From positions 1 through 64,000 of the forward strand of contig NZ_SPQT01000006.1 in assembly GCF_004571025.1 (NCBI RefSeq): a DNA stretch of 64,000 nt, read 5' to 3'. Origin of the DNA: Bradyrhizobium niftali. GTDB lineage: Bacteria; Pseudomonadota; Alphaproteobacteria; Rhizobiales; Xanthobacteraceae. Below the pieces are notes generated by a model. That model did no database searches and was not told where the DNA came from. It saw nothing but the letters and a program-made list of their open reading frames with translations. Shown piece after piece: positions 55,199-63,377 of this stretch. The position numbers were made by a program, and so were the translations under genes. Each line of letters opens with the position of its first letter. Positions within the stretch are counted from its first letter, which is position 1.

Positions 55199-55221
55199 AG
55201 GTGAGGTCCGTGTTCTAAACG

Positions 55222-56097
55222 CTACTGCCGCTTGCGCTCGTTCGCCGCCGGCTTCGGCGGCTCGGGCTGCGGAGCGGCTGCTGGCGCGCTGTTGCTGGCA
55301 CCGAACAGCACGCGGGTCGGGTTGCGGTCGAAATTGTTCACGGCGCGGCTGATGTCGCCGAGGGTGCGGCGGCCGTCCGAGATCAGCAATCCGGAGCGCT
55401 TGTCGAAATCATCAGCGAGTTCGCGGATCGACTTCACCGCCTGGAACAGCTCGCCGCCATCCTTGCCGCCGGCGAGCGTGTTGAGGCCGAGCATGAGGCT
55501 GTCGGCCTTGAGCATCACGCCGTCGACCTTGGCCATCACGCCGTCGATCTTCTCGGAGTTGCGCGCCAGCGAGTTGGTGAAGGTCTCGAGGTTCTTGAGC
55601 GAGTTCTTCACCGATTCCTGATTGTCCGCGACGATCTTGTTGATGTTCTGGAGCGTGCCGCGGATCGCCTCGGTGACGTCCTGGAGCTTGTTGGGATCGG
55701 CGGTCAGCGACGGGATGCCGTCCTCGTCGAGCGGCGGCGGGGGCGCGGCCTCCTCGCCTCCCTTGAGCGAGATTGCGGCGACGCCGGTCAGGCCCTGGAA
55801 TTCGAGGCCGACCAGGGTGTCCTTGCGGAGCGGGGTGTTGTTCTCGACCATGGCGAGTGCGACAACCCGTCGCGGGTTGTCGAGCTTCACCGAGACCACT
55901 TCACCCACCCGGATACCGTTGAAATTGACGCTGCCGCCGTTGCGCAGGCCTGCCGCCGGGCCTTCGAACACCACGCGCAGCGGGCTGCGCTGCTTGGTGG
56001 TGTGCAGCGACTGAAACCACAGCACGAAGCCGATCGCCGCGGCAATTACTGCCAGCGTGAACGACCCGATCAGTACGTAATTCGCCCGCGTTTCCAT
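55222..56097 (-). CDS. mlaD: MCE-domain lipid-transport protein MlaD
   Basis: 291 residues. One N-terminal membrane helix (about 7-29) and an MCE domain (about 38-120: PLRVVFEGPAAGLRNGGSVNFNGIRVGEVVSV), then a long helical region (about 130-260) that can form the periplasmic barrel or needle, and an Ala/Pro-rich tail. It forms an inner-membrane complex with MlaE and MlaF to move phospholipids. It starts 19 bp after mlaF. MlaC and MlaA are not in this cluster. Confidence 0.9.
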   Translation of the reverse strand: METRANYVLIGSFTLAVIAAAIGFVLWFQSLHTTKQRSPLRVVFEGPAAGLRNGGSVNFNGIRVGEVVSVKLDNPRRVVALAMVENNTPLRKDTLVGLEFQGLTGVAAISLKGGEEAAPPPPLDEDGIPSLTADPNKLQDVTEAIRGTLQNINKIVADNQESVKNSLKNLETFTNSLARNSEKIDGVMAKVDGVMLKADSLMLGLNTLAGGKDGGELFQAVKSIRELADDFDKRSGLLISDGRRTLGDISRAVNNFDRNPTRVLFGASNSAPAAAPQPEPPKPAANERKRQ

Positions 56098-56116
56098 CAG
56101 GTGCTCCGGCTACCAC

Positions 56117-56887
56117 TCAGCCCATGACCGCGCGGGCGCGCTTGCCATGGAAATATTGCCTCAGCCAGGGATGTTGCGAGGCCTGCATGTCGGCGATCGA
56201 CCCTGCCGCAATGATCTTACCGTTCCCTAAAACGGCGATGCGGTCGCAAGCGGTGTAAAGGCTGTCGAGGTCGTGCGTTACCATGAAAACGGTCAGGCCC
56301 AAAGTGCGCTGGAGCGTCCTGACCAGCTCGTCGAAGTCGCCGGCGCCGATCGGGTCGAGGCCGGAGGTCGGCTCGTCGAGGAAAACGAGGTCCGGATCGA
56401 GCGAAAGCGCGCGTGCGAGCGCGACGCGCTTGATCATGCCGCCCGAGAGCTCCGACGGGAAGCGCTCGGCGACCTCGGGCTTCAGACCAACCATGGTGAG
56501 CTTGGCCATGGTGATCTCGTCCATCAGCCGCTGCGAGACGCGCAAATATTCACGCATCGGAAACTGGATGTTCTGCCGCACGGTGAGCGAGGAGAACAGC
56601 GCGCCCTGCTGGAACAGCACGCCCCAGCGCCGCTCGACGTTGCGGCGCTGCGACGTGTTGGAGGAATCGAGATCGACGCCGAACACCTCGATGGAGCCTG
56701 CGACCTTCGGCACGAGGCCGATGATGGTGCGCGTCAGCACCGACTTGCCCGCACCCGATGGGCCGACGAAGCCGAGGATCTCGCCGCGCTTGACGTCGAG
56801 GTTGAGGCCGTCGAGCACGCGCGTGCTGCCGAACTGCACGGTGATGTCGCGGACGCGGATGATGGGATTTTGGATTTCGCCAGCCAT
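56117..56887 (-). CDS. mlaF: Phospholipid ABC transporter ATP-binding protein MlaF
   Basis: 256 residues from ATG 56887; a GTG at 56893 overlapping the mlaE stop would add two residues. Walker A GPSGAGKS, signature LSGGMIKRVALARAL, Walker B LVFLDEPTSGLDPIG and the H-loop VTHDLDS are intact. Partner of MlaE and MlaD. Confidence 0.92.
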   Translation of the reverse strand: MAGEIQNPIIRVRDITVQFGSTRVLDGLNLDVKRGEILGFVGPSGAGKSVLTRTIIGLVPKVAGSIEVFGVDLDSSNTSQRRNVERRWGVLFQQGALFSSLTVRQNIQFPMREYLRVSQRLMDEITMAKLTMVGLKPEVAERFPSELSGGMIKRVALARALSLDPDLVFLDEPTSGLDPIGAGDFDELVRTLQRTLGLTVFMVTHDLDSLYTACDRIAVLGNGKIIAAGSIADMQASQHPWLRQYFHGKRARAVMG

Positions 56888-56889
56888 CG

Positions 56890-58023
56890 TCACATTCCGA
56901 TCGAGGCGAAGAAGATGGCGAACACGCCGTCCATGACGATGACGAAGAAGATGCCCTTCACCACCGACGCAGTGGTGTGCTGTCCGAGCGATTCCGCGCT
57001 GCCCTGCACCGCAAGGCCCTCGACGCAGGCGACGATGCCGATCACGGCGGCCATGACGGGCGCCTTGACGATGCCGACGATGAAATGGTCGATCGAGATG
57101 GCATCGCGCAGGCGGAGCAGGAAGGCTTCGGGATCGACGCCGCCATAGAGCCAGGCGACGAGCCCGCCGCCATAGAGCGCGGCCATGGCGCCGAGGAAGG
57201 CCAGGATCGGCAACGCCAGCACCAGGGCCAGCATGCGCGGCAGCACCAGCACCTCGATCGGGTCGAAGCCCATGGTGCGCAGCGCGTCGATCTCCTCGCG
57301 CATCTTCATCGAGCCGAGCTCGGCGGTGTAGGCGCTGCCCGAGCGGCCCGCGACCATGATGGCGACCAGGAGCACGCCGATCTCGCGCAGCACCAGCACG
57401 CCCAGCATGTCGACGACGAAGATGTCGGCGCCGAACCTGCGGAAATGGAAGATGCCTTGTTGCGCGATTATGCAGCCGATCAGGAAGGTGATCAGCACGA
57501 TGATCGGCACCGCGCGCCAGCAGACCTGCTCCATGTGGTGCACGGTCGAGGTCAGGCGGAACGAGCGGGGATGGATCAGCACGCGGCCGCCCGCCGCGAG
57601 CACCGCGCCGAGCATGTCGATCAGGCCCGCAACCGTGCCGGCGACACCGGCCACGGCGCGGCCGATCTGCTCCAGCATGCCGGTGATGGTGATCGTGCCG
57701 GCATCGACCACCGGCGTCGCCCTGACCCGCCGGACCTCGTCGACGAGGCTCGAATAATTGGCGGAGAGGCCCGCGATCTGCGCCTCGACCGCGCCGTGGG
57801 TCAGGCTGCGGCGCAGCCGCTCGATCAGCCAGGCGCCGAACGTGTCGAGCTTGGCGACCTCGGAGACGTCGATGAAGATGTTTTGCGAACCGCCAGCCAG
57901 CTTCTCGGCATCCGCCACCATCCGCTCCAGGACCGGCGCGAAGCTCGCGGTCCAGGTTCCGGTGGCGCAGAGTGCCAGCGCGTTGCCCTTCGCAATCCGT
58001 TCCAGCTTCGGATCGCTAGTCAA
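56890..58023 (-). CDS. mlaE: MlaE permease with N-terminal STAS domain
   Basis: 377 residues. A STAS-like domain (about 1-110, NIFIDVSEVAKLDTFGAWLIERL) is fused to the MlaE permease (about 140-377) with LREIGVLLVAIMVAGRSGSAYTAELGSMKMREEIDAL. In E. coli the STAS partner is a separate protein (MlaB); here it is fused. It appears to start at TTG 58023, as no ATG precedes the STAS domain; GGGAG lies upstream. First gene of mlaE-F-D. Confidence 0.9.
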   Translation of the reverse strand: MTSDPKLERIAKGNALALCATGTWTASFAPVLERMVADAEKLAGGSQNIFIDVSEVAKLDTFGAWLIERLRRSLTHGAVEAQIAGLSANYSSLVDEVRRVRATPVVDAGTITITGMLEQIGRAVAGVAGTVAGLIDMLGAVLAAGGRVLIHPRSFRLTSTVHHMEQVCWRAVPIIVLITFLIGCIIAQQGIFHFRRFGADIFVVDMLGVLVLREIGVLLVAIMVAGRSGSAYTAELGSMKMREEIDALRTMGFDPIEVLVLPRMLALVLALPILAFLGAMAALYGGGLVAWLYGGVDPEAFLLRLRDAISIDHFIVGIVKAPVMAAVIGIVACVEGLAVQGSAESLGQHTTASVVKGIFFVIVMDGVFAIFFASIGM

Positions 58024-58157
58024 GATGTCCGCTCCCGTGCCGGGGCGGAGGAAATCAGATAGTTGCGCACGCGCCCTTACCCGGAGAAGGTATCCCCAAC
58101 TGGTTAACGTTAGTTGCTAGAGGTAACTAGCAGGTTCAGATTTCGCCAGAGTTCAAA

Positions 58158-59153
58158 ATGACTTCCAGCAAAGTTCCGGCTCTTCGGGCGCGAATCGAGC
58201 GCTTTCCCATCGCCGGCAGTTTCACCATCAGCCGGGGCGCCAAGACCGAGGCCGTGACCGTTGTGGCCGAAGTGAGCCAGAACGGCCTGACCGGCCGGGG
58301 CGAATGCGTGCCCTATCCCCGCTATGGCGAGACCCCCGAGGCAACCCTGGCCGCCATTGAGGCCATGCAGGCGGCCGTGGCGGGCGGTATCACCCGCCAG
58401 GCGCTGCAGGCCGCCATGCCGCCGGGCGCGGCCCGCAACGCGCTGGATTGCGCCCTGATCGACCTCGAGGCCAAGGCGGCGGGCCTGCGGGCCTGGAACC
58501 TGCTCGACCGCCCGGTCCCGGGCGAGCGCACCACCGCCTACACGATCTCGCTGGGCACCCCTGAGGCCATGGCCGCGGCGACCGCAAAAGCGGCGCACCG
58601 GCCGCTGCTCAAGATCAAGCTCGGCGGCGACGGCGATCCGGAGCGGATCGCGGCGGTGCGCAAGGCGGCCCCCGAATCCGAGCTGATCGTGGATGCCAAC
58701 GAGTCCTGGACCGAGGCCAATCTGGAGCACAATCTCGCCGCCTGCGACGCCGTCGGCGTCACCCTGGTCGAGCAGCCGCTGCCGGCCGGCAAGGACGACG
58801 CGCTGGCGCGGATCAAGCGGCCGCTCATGGTCTGCGCCGACGAGAGCGTGCATGACCGCAGCTCGCTCGCTCCCTTGCGCGAGCGCTACGATGCCGTGAA
58901 CATCAAGCTCGACAAGACCGGCGGCCTCACCGAGGCGCTCGCGATGGCAGATGCGGCGCAGGCGCTCGGCTTCGAGATCATGATCGGCTGCATGGTCGCG
59001 ACCTCGCTGTCGATGGCCCCCGCGATGCTGGTGACGCCGCAGGCGCGCTTCGTCGATCTCGACGGCCCGCTGCTGCTGGCGCGCGACCGCGATCACCGCC
59101 TGCGCTATGACGACAGCCTGGTCTATCCGCCCGATTCCTCGCTGTGGGGATGA
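58158..59153 (+). CDS. Dipeptide epimerase (L-Ala-D/L-Glu type)
   Basis: 331 residues of the enolase superfamily, muconate-lactonising subgroup. KxK in LKIKLGGDGDP, metal ligands in VDANESWT, EQPLPAGKDD and CADESVHD, opposite Lys in NIKLDKTGGL. Such enzymes epimerise L-Ala-D-Glu released in peptidoglycan recycling. It converges and overlaps 31 bp with the transporter gene. Diverges from mlaE by 134 bp. Confidence 0.87.
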   Translation: MTSSKVPALRARIERFPIAGSFTISRGAKTEAVTVVAEVSQNGLTGRGECVPYPRYGETPEATLAAIEAMQAAVAGGITRQALQAAMPPGAARNALDCALIDLEAKAAGLRAWNLLDRPVPGERTTAYTISLGTPEAMAAATAKAAHRPLLKIKLGGDGDPERIAAVRKAAPESELIVDANESWTEANLEHNLAACDAVGVTLVEQPLPAGKDDALARIKRPLMVCADESVHDRSSLAPLRERYDAVNIKLDKTGGLTEALAMADAAQALGFEIMIGCMVATSLSMAPAMLVTPQARFVDLDGPLLLARDRDHRLRYDDSLVYPPDSSLWG

Positions 59154-60319
59154 GCCTTGAGCCGATGCCGCGCCGACCAGATCAGGACCGCGCCGGCCGC
59201 GGCCATCGCGGCCATGACGTAATACAGGCCCTCGCCGATGCGGGCGTAGATCGCACCTGACGCGATCGAGGTCGCAGCTCCCAGCAGCCCGTTGCAGGCG
59301 GCGTAGTAGCCCTGCCCCCGCGCGATCTGATGCGACGGCACGCGCTGCACCAGGAGGTTCATGGTGCCGACCATGGTCATGCCGAAGGAGAGGCCGTGGC
59401 CGAGCTGCACGATCGCGAGCCACGCCAGCGACGGCTCGCTCGCGGTGACGATCCAGCGCACCACGGCGCTCAGGCCGCCGATCGCCATCAGCGTAGATGG
59501 ATGCAGCGAGAAGCGCGGCGACAGCGCGAACACGACGATCTCGGCGATCACACCCAGCGTCCACAGCGCCGCGATCGTCAGGCCGGCGAGACCATGGAGC
59601 TGCCAGGTGATGGCCGAGAACGTGTAGAAGGCGATGTGGCTGCTCTGGATCAGAGCCGCCGAGGCGATCACGGCCCAGAAGGCGGCATCGTGCAGCAGCG
59701 TCTTGCCGGCATGCGTCTCCGTCGTCCTCCGCCTCACATCGTCGAGCGGCTGAAGCTGCAGGCCGGCTGCGACCGCAATGACGGCCCACGCCACGATGAC
59801 CCAGATCAGGTCGCGCGCCGCGATGTGGTCTACGAGATAACCGCAGGCGAGCGAGCCGGCGGCGAACGCCGCCGAGCCCCACAGCCGCAACGGTCCGTAA
59901 TCGAGTCCGTAACGGGCGACACCGCGCAGCGCATAGGCATCGGTCAGCGGCATCGTCGGCGTCCACATCGTGCAGGTCAGCGCGTAGATCAGGAACAGCG
60001 CCAGCGGCCGCTGCTGCAGGCCGAGGGCCGCAAATCCGATTGCGGTGGCCAGCACCGACACCATGATGCCGGCGCGAATGGCATGTCGCTTTTCGGCGAA
60101 GGCCGCGACCTGCGGCAGCGTGGTGAAGCGCGTGATCGCCGGCAGCGCGTTGATGAGGCCGATCCAGGCCGCGTCGATACCGATCGCCTTCAGCCAAACC
60201 GGGAAGAAGGGCATATGCGTGCCCAGGACCGCGAAGAAGGCCGAGTAGAACAGGGCCAGGCTCACGGCGAATCGCCGGTTCACGGCGGCTTGCGTGGGGA
60301 TTTGTGATTCGCCTGCCAT
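59123..60319 (-). CDS. MFS transporter (PPP/HcaT-like)
   Basis: 398 residues, 12 helices. ALFYSAFFAVLGTHMPFFPVWLKAIGI, PTMPLTDAYALRGVARYGLDYGPLRLWGSAAF and HGLSFGMTMVGTMNLLVQ match 3-phenylpropionate/nucleoside-type MFS proteins (HcaT, NupG). Start ATG 60319; the much longer open frame to 61486 is antisense to the next gene. Its 3' end overlaps the epimerase gene by 31 bp. Substrate unknown; a link to peptide recycling is only positional. Confidence 0.85.
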   Translation of the reverse strand: MAGESQIPTQAAVNRRFAVSLALFYSAFFAVLGTHMPFFPVWLKAIGIDAAWIGLINALPAITRFTTLPQVAAFAEKRHAIRAGIMVSVLATAIGFAALGLQQRPLALFLIYALTCTMWTPTMPLTDAYALRGVARYGLDYGPLRLWGSAAFAAGSLACGYLVDHIAARDLIWVIVAWAVIAVAAGLQLQPLDDVRRRTTETHAGKTLLHDAAFWAVIASAALIQSSHIAFYTFSAITWQLHGLAGLTIAALWTLGVIAEIVVFALSPRFSLHPSTLMAIGGLSAVVRWIVTASEPSLAWLAIVQLGHGLSFGMTMVGTMNLLVQRVPSHQIARGQGYYAACNGLLGAATSIASGAIYARIGEGLYYVMAAMAAAGAVLIWSARHRLKAHPHSEESGG

Positions 60320-60394
60320 CAAACCAATTGCGATTCGGTCGATATCGTGGTGATCGTTACAGTAACGCGCACTGATTTGCGCGACGAGATTGTC

Positions 60395-61786
60395 ATGGCC
60401 AACGAAGCATTCGCCCTTTCGCCCATGTCTGCCCGCGCGGCCGAGCCGAACGAGCAGGATTACGACGCGATCCGCGAAGCCTTCATGGAGACCGCGCGCG
60501 GCCGCTGGTTCCTCGGCGAATATGCCAAGCGCAACCGCAATGCCGACACGAGCATGGTGCTCGACGCGGTCGCCAAGATCGAAGAAACCCTTGCGGCACA
60601 GCGGCAACCGGTCGTCGAGGACCGCCTGCCCGAGGCGCTGGTCGAGATCCGCCGCGCCGTCCGCGAGGCCGAGACGATCGCGATCGCGGCGTTCGACCCC
60701 GCGGCGATCGAGGCGAGCCTTGCCCCGATCCCGCGCGGCGTGCGCATCATCAAGGAGATCTCCTGGCGCTGGCGCGAGATCGGCGCCGACGGGCGGATCT
60801 GCGACCTCATTGATTCGCAGCTCGCCTCGATCGAGGCCGCCTGCGGACAGATTTCGACCATCGACCCCCGCACCGAGCTCAAGGCCGCATTCGATCTGCT
60901 GAAGGATCGGGTCGAGGAGCTCGATGCCGACGGCGACGCAACGCCGCAGGCGTCGGCAGTGCCTCCTTCGCCAGCTCCGGTGCGGGAAGCACCGCCGGTC
61001 GCAGAGGCCGCGCCCGCCGCGATGGCGAGCGAAGCCCCCGTGGCTTTTACGGAGACGCCGCGGGACATCGCAGCGTCTGCCGGGCCCGAAGCCACCGCGC
61101 AGACGGCCGGCACCGCCGAAGCGTTCGCAATGGCCGAGCAGGCAATGGACGCTGCCATCGCGCCGGAGATCGCAGCCGAAAGCCCGATCGCTCTTGAAGA
61201 TGCCGCGCCTGAAGATGCAGCTTTCGAAGAGCCGGCCGCGTTCGCGGAAGTCACCGACGAGTTCTCGCTCGATGCCGCCGCGGAAGCCGAGGACGAGGCC
61301 GTGCTCGAGGCCATCGCGCTGGAGATGGCTGCGCCCGATCCTGATTTCGACGAGATCATCGAGCCGGTCGAGATGGCAGCAGCCATTCCCGAGCCGGGGG
61401 CTGCGGAGGTCGCAGCGCCCGTCGCCGCCGAGCTTCCGGAGCCGGCCGCGCCGGAACCCGCCGCCGCGCCCATTGTGAAGGAGCACGCAGAGGAAGCGCC
61501 GATCGCGATGGAATCGCTGGCGCGCCTCACCAATGCCATCGCGGAAGCCGCCGCCGAAGTGATGGAGCAGCCGGCCCCGGCTATGGCGGCCACGGCATCC
61601 TTCGCGGCAGCGCCGACCGCACCGCTGCCGATGCCCTCACCCTTGTCGGCGTCCTTGCCCGAGTCCTCGCTCGGCGCCACCATCCTCGCCAGCGGCATCC
61701 TGCAAAAACCCCGCGCGCCCGCCAACGACCCGCTCGCGCCGATCCGCCGCATGACCCAGGCCGAGAAGATCGCGTTCTTCTCGTAA
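60395..61786 (+). CDS. Acidic Ala-rich protein of unknown function
   Basis: 463 residues from ATG 60395. The first about 190 residues are a well-formed helical domain (EQDYDAIREAFMETARGRWFLGEYAKRNRNADTSMVLDAVAKIEETL, WRWREIGADGRICDLIDSQL). The rest is low-complexity, Ala/Glu/Pro-rich, with a conserved-looking C-terminal tail PLAPIRRMTQAEKIAFFS. The N-terminal segment resembles a CheZ-like helical hairpin in appearance only; I do not assign it. Confidence 0.75.
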   Translation: MANEAFALSPMSARAAEPNEQDYDAIREAFMETARGRWFLGEYAKRNRNADTSMVLDAVAKIEETLAAQRQPVVEDRLPEALVEIRRAVREAETIAIAAFDPAAIEASLAPIPRGVRIIKEISWRWREIGADGRICDLIDSQLASIEAACGQISTIDPRTELKAAFDLLKDRVEELDADGDATPQASAVPPSPAPVREAPPVAEAAPAAMASEAPVAFTETPRDIAASAGPEATAQTAGTAEAFAMAEQAMDAAIAPEIAAESPIALEDAAPEDAAFEEPAAFAEVTDEFSLDAAAEAEDEAVLEAIALEMAAPDPDFDEIIEPVEMAAAIPEPGAAEVAAPVAAELPEPAAPEPAAAPIVKEHAEEAPIAMESLARLTNAIAEAAAEVMEQPAPAMAATASFAAAPTAPLPMPSPLSASLPESSLGATILASGILQKPRAPANDPLAPIRRMTQAEKIAFFS

Positions 61787-62234
61787 GGGGGCGACCGTAC
61801 TCGCGCGTGTCCCGGACTAGCGAAGCGCAGATCCGGGACCCAGGAGCCACAGCCTCCTTTGCAACATGGGCCCCGGCTCGGCAGCGCACCGTCGAAGAGA
61901 CGCTGCGCTGCGTCCGGGGCACGAGCGCGGAGTGAGACCAACACTCTCTCCACATCGTCATTGCGAGCGCAGCGAAGCAATCCAGAGTCTTTCCGCGGCG
62001 ACAGTCAGGATTGCTTCGCTACGTTTGCAACAACGGAGATCTGGGCTCCGTCATCCCCGCGCAACGGCGAAGCCGTTGTCGCTGGAGGTGCGAGGCATGG
62101 GACGCAACGCGTCCCATGGGGAGCCTCGAAGGATGCACGGCCGAGATGCAGCCGGGCCGTCGCCCTTCGAGGCTCGCCGAAGAGGCGAGCACCTCAGGGT
62201 GACGGTGATTGATGCGAGCGCTGCTTAATCCCGA
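61787..62234. other. 448-bp repeat-filled intergenic region
   Basis: Three elements: GTCCCGGA/TCCGGGAC fold-back (61809-61839) with a related CGTCCGGGGCACGAG end near 61926; a degenerate CGTCATTGCGAGCG copy (61956-62035); and a larger fold-back, CTCGAAGGATGCACGGCC with GGGCCGTCGCCCTTCGAG (about 62124-62175). No gene. Confidence 0.65.
61956..62035. repeat. Degenerate copy of the CGTCATTGCGAGCG fold-back
   Basis: The left arm (61956-61986) is identical to that at 17396-17426; the right arm (to 62035) has several changes, so the hairpin is weaker here. Confidence 0.85.
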
Positions 62235-62594
62235 TCACCCGCAATTCCACACCGCGCCGATCGGCGTGCGCGTCCAGCACGGACCGAAGCTGCCGCCATT
62301 GTAGCGACTGCCGCCAAAGCCGGGCTGGCCGAAATAGTGCCACTCGCCATCCCAGCGATAATACTGGGGAACCGGATCGATGTACCAATGGCGCCGGTCG
62401 TTGCGCGCAAGGCGCCGCATTGCGTCCTTCTGTTTGTAGAGCGGAATGCTGTTGCTCAGCGGTTGACGGTAGCCCGGCAGGAAGCCGTAGCCATGCCAGA
62501 CCGGCTTGGGGCGTTTTTGAATTGACGCAGCGGGCGCGACAGCGGGCAGCAGCGACAGGATGACAGCAATAGATAGACACAGAAGGCGCGACAT
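62235..62594 (-). CDS. Small exported protein, Tyr/Trp/Gly-rich
   Basis: 119 residues. Signal peptide MSRLLCLSIAVILSLLPAVAPA. The mature part is aromatic and basic: KRPKPVWHGYGFLPGYRQPL, RRHWYIDPVPQYYRWDGEWHYFG, GSRYNGGSFGPCWTRTPIGAVWNCG, with two Cys near the C-terminus. Start ATG 62594. The PxWHGYGFLPGY and GPCWTRTPIGxxWNCG patterns look conserved but I know no function. Probably periplasmic or surface. Confidence 0.75.
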   Translation of the reverse strand: MSRLLCLSIAVILSLLPAVAPAASIQKRPKPVWHGYGFLPGYRQPLSNSIPLYKQKDAMRRLARNDRRHWYIDPVPQYYRWDGEWHYFGQPGFGGSRYNGGSFGPCWTRTPIGAVWNCG

Positions 62595-62741
62595 GAATCG
62601 ACCATAGACAGGCGGTTGCGAGATGACCATTCAAATCCGAGTGCGGAACTGTCTGCAGCCACGCGCAGGATAGCGCAAACGGGAATCGCGTCACGCCTTA
62701 CGCCAAGAGCGGCGATCCATTGATCGAACGCAAGGCGGCCT

Positions 62742-63185
62742 CTAGCTGATCACGCCCTTGCGGATCAGGAAGCATCCATAGCCCCTGCTATCGCCGACCT
62801 GCACGACGCCGAAGCTCGCCGCCGCCGCGCGATAGAAATCCGGACGCGTGAGTTTGCCGGGAGCGACAGTGCGGTCGGCGGCGCGCTCGATCTCCGCAAG
62901 CACCGCACGCTGCACGTCGGGCACGCGATCGGGATCGTCCACGGGCATCATCACGCGCACCGGATCGGGATCGAAATCGTCGAGCGGGTAGACCGACATG
63001 ATGGCGCGGGCGGCCGTCTCCATGCGCATGCCGGGCAACCGGATCAGGCGCTGCGAGGATGTCGTTTTGGCGATACGCGTTGCCGGATGATTGGCGTCGA
63101 CGAAAACGAGGTCGTCGCCATGGCCCATCGAGGCCAGGAGCCAGAGCAGATCGGGCGTCAGGATCGGATCGATCGATTTCAGCAT
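62742..63185 (-). CDS. RbsD/FucU family sugar mutarotase
   Basis: 147 residues. N-terminal LTPDLLWLLASMGHGDDLVFVDANHPA holds the catalytic His (about H22); C-terminal RGYGCFLIRKGVI. The FucU branch interconverts anomers of L-fucose and related sugars. It diverges from the caspase-like gene across two CRP/FNR-type dyads. Confidence 0.88.
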   Translation of the reverse strand: MLKSIDPILTPDLLWLLASMGHGDDLVFVDANHPATRIAKTTSSQRLIRLPGMRMETAARAIMSVYPLDDFDPDPVRVMMPVDDPDRVPDVQRAVLAEIERAADRTVAPGKLTRPDFYRAAAASFGVVQVGDSRGYGCFLIRKGVIS

Positions 63186-63259
63186 GTGACGGCATTTCCC
63201 CTGAAGGCTTGTCTCTTCTGTCGCCGGCGAAACCGACGATTCACCATAGCAGGTTCCAA

Positions 63260-63302
63260 GCGTGATTCAGATCACGCAGCCCCCCATGGTGATAGGGATC
63301 AC
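63260..63302. promoter_or_regulatory. Two CRP/FNR-type dyads
   Basis: GCGTGAT-TCAG-ATCACGC (63260-63277) and GTGAT-AGGG-ATCAC (63289-63302) both fit GTGA-N6-TCAC, the CRP core, and TGAT-N4-ATCA, the FNR/FixK core. Centres are 27 bp apart. They lie between divergent fucU-like and caspase-like genes. Confidence 0.6.
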
Positions 63303-63377
63303 GGACCCCTGGCTCGAACGCGGCCAAGCTTCATCGCAACCAATCTCGCATCGAGATCAGTGCCAGAGGAGCACGCC

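Noticed and set aside
58096..58115. TTAACG next to mlaE as a CtrA site
   Set aside because: No second TTAA at 7-nt spacing.
58110..60197. 695-codon minus-strand frame across the epimerase and transporter genes
   Set aside because: Runs in shadow frame over two genes with intact motifs.
60320..61486. N-terminal extension of the MFS frame
   Set aside because: It is antisense to the 463-residue gene and Gly/Arg-rich; helix 1 of the transporter begins just after ATG 60319.
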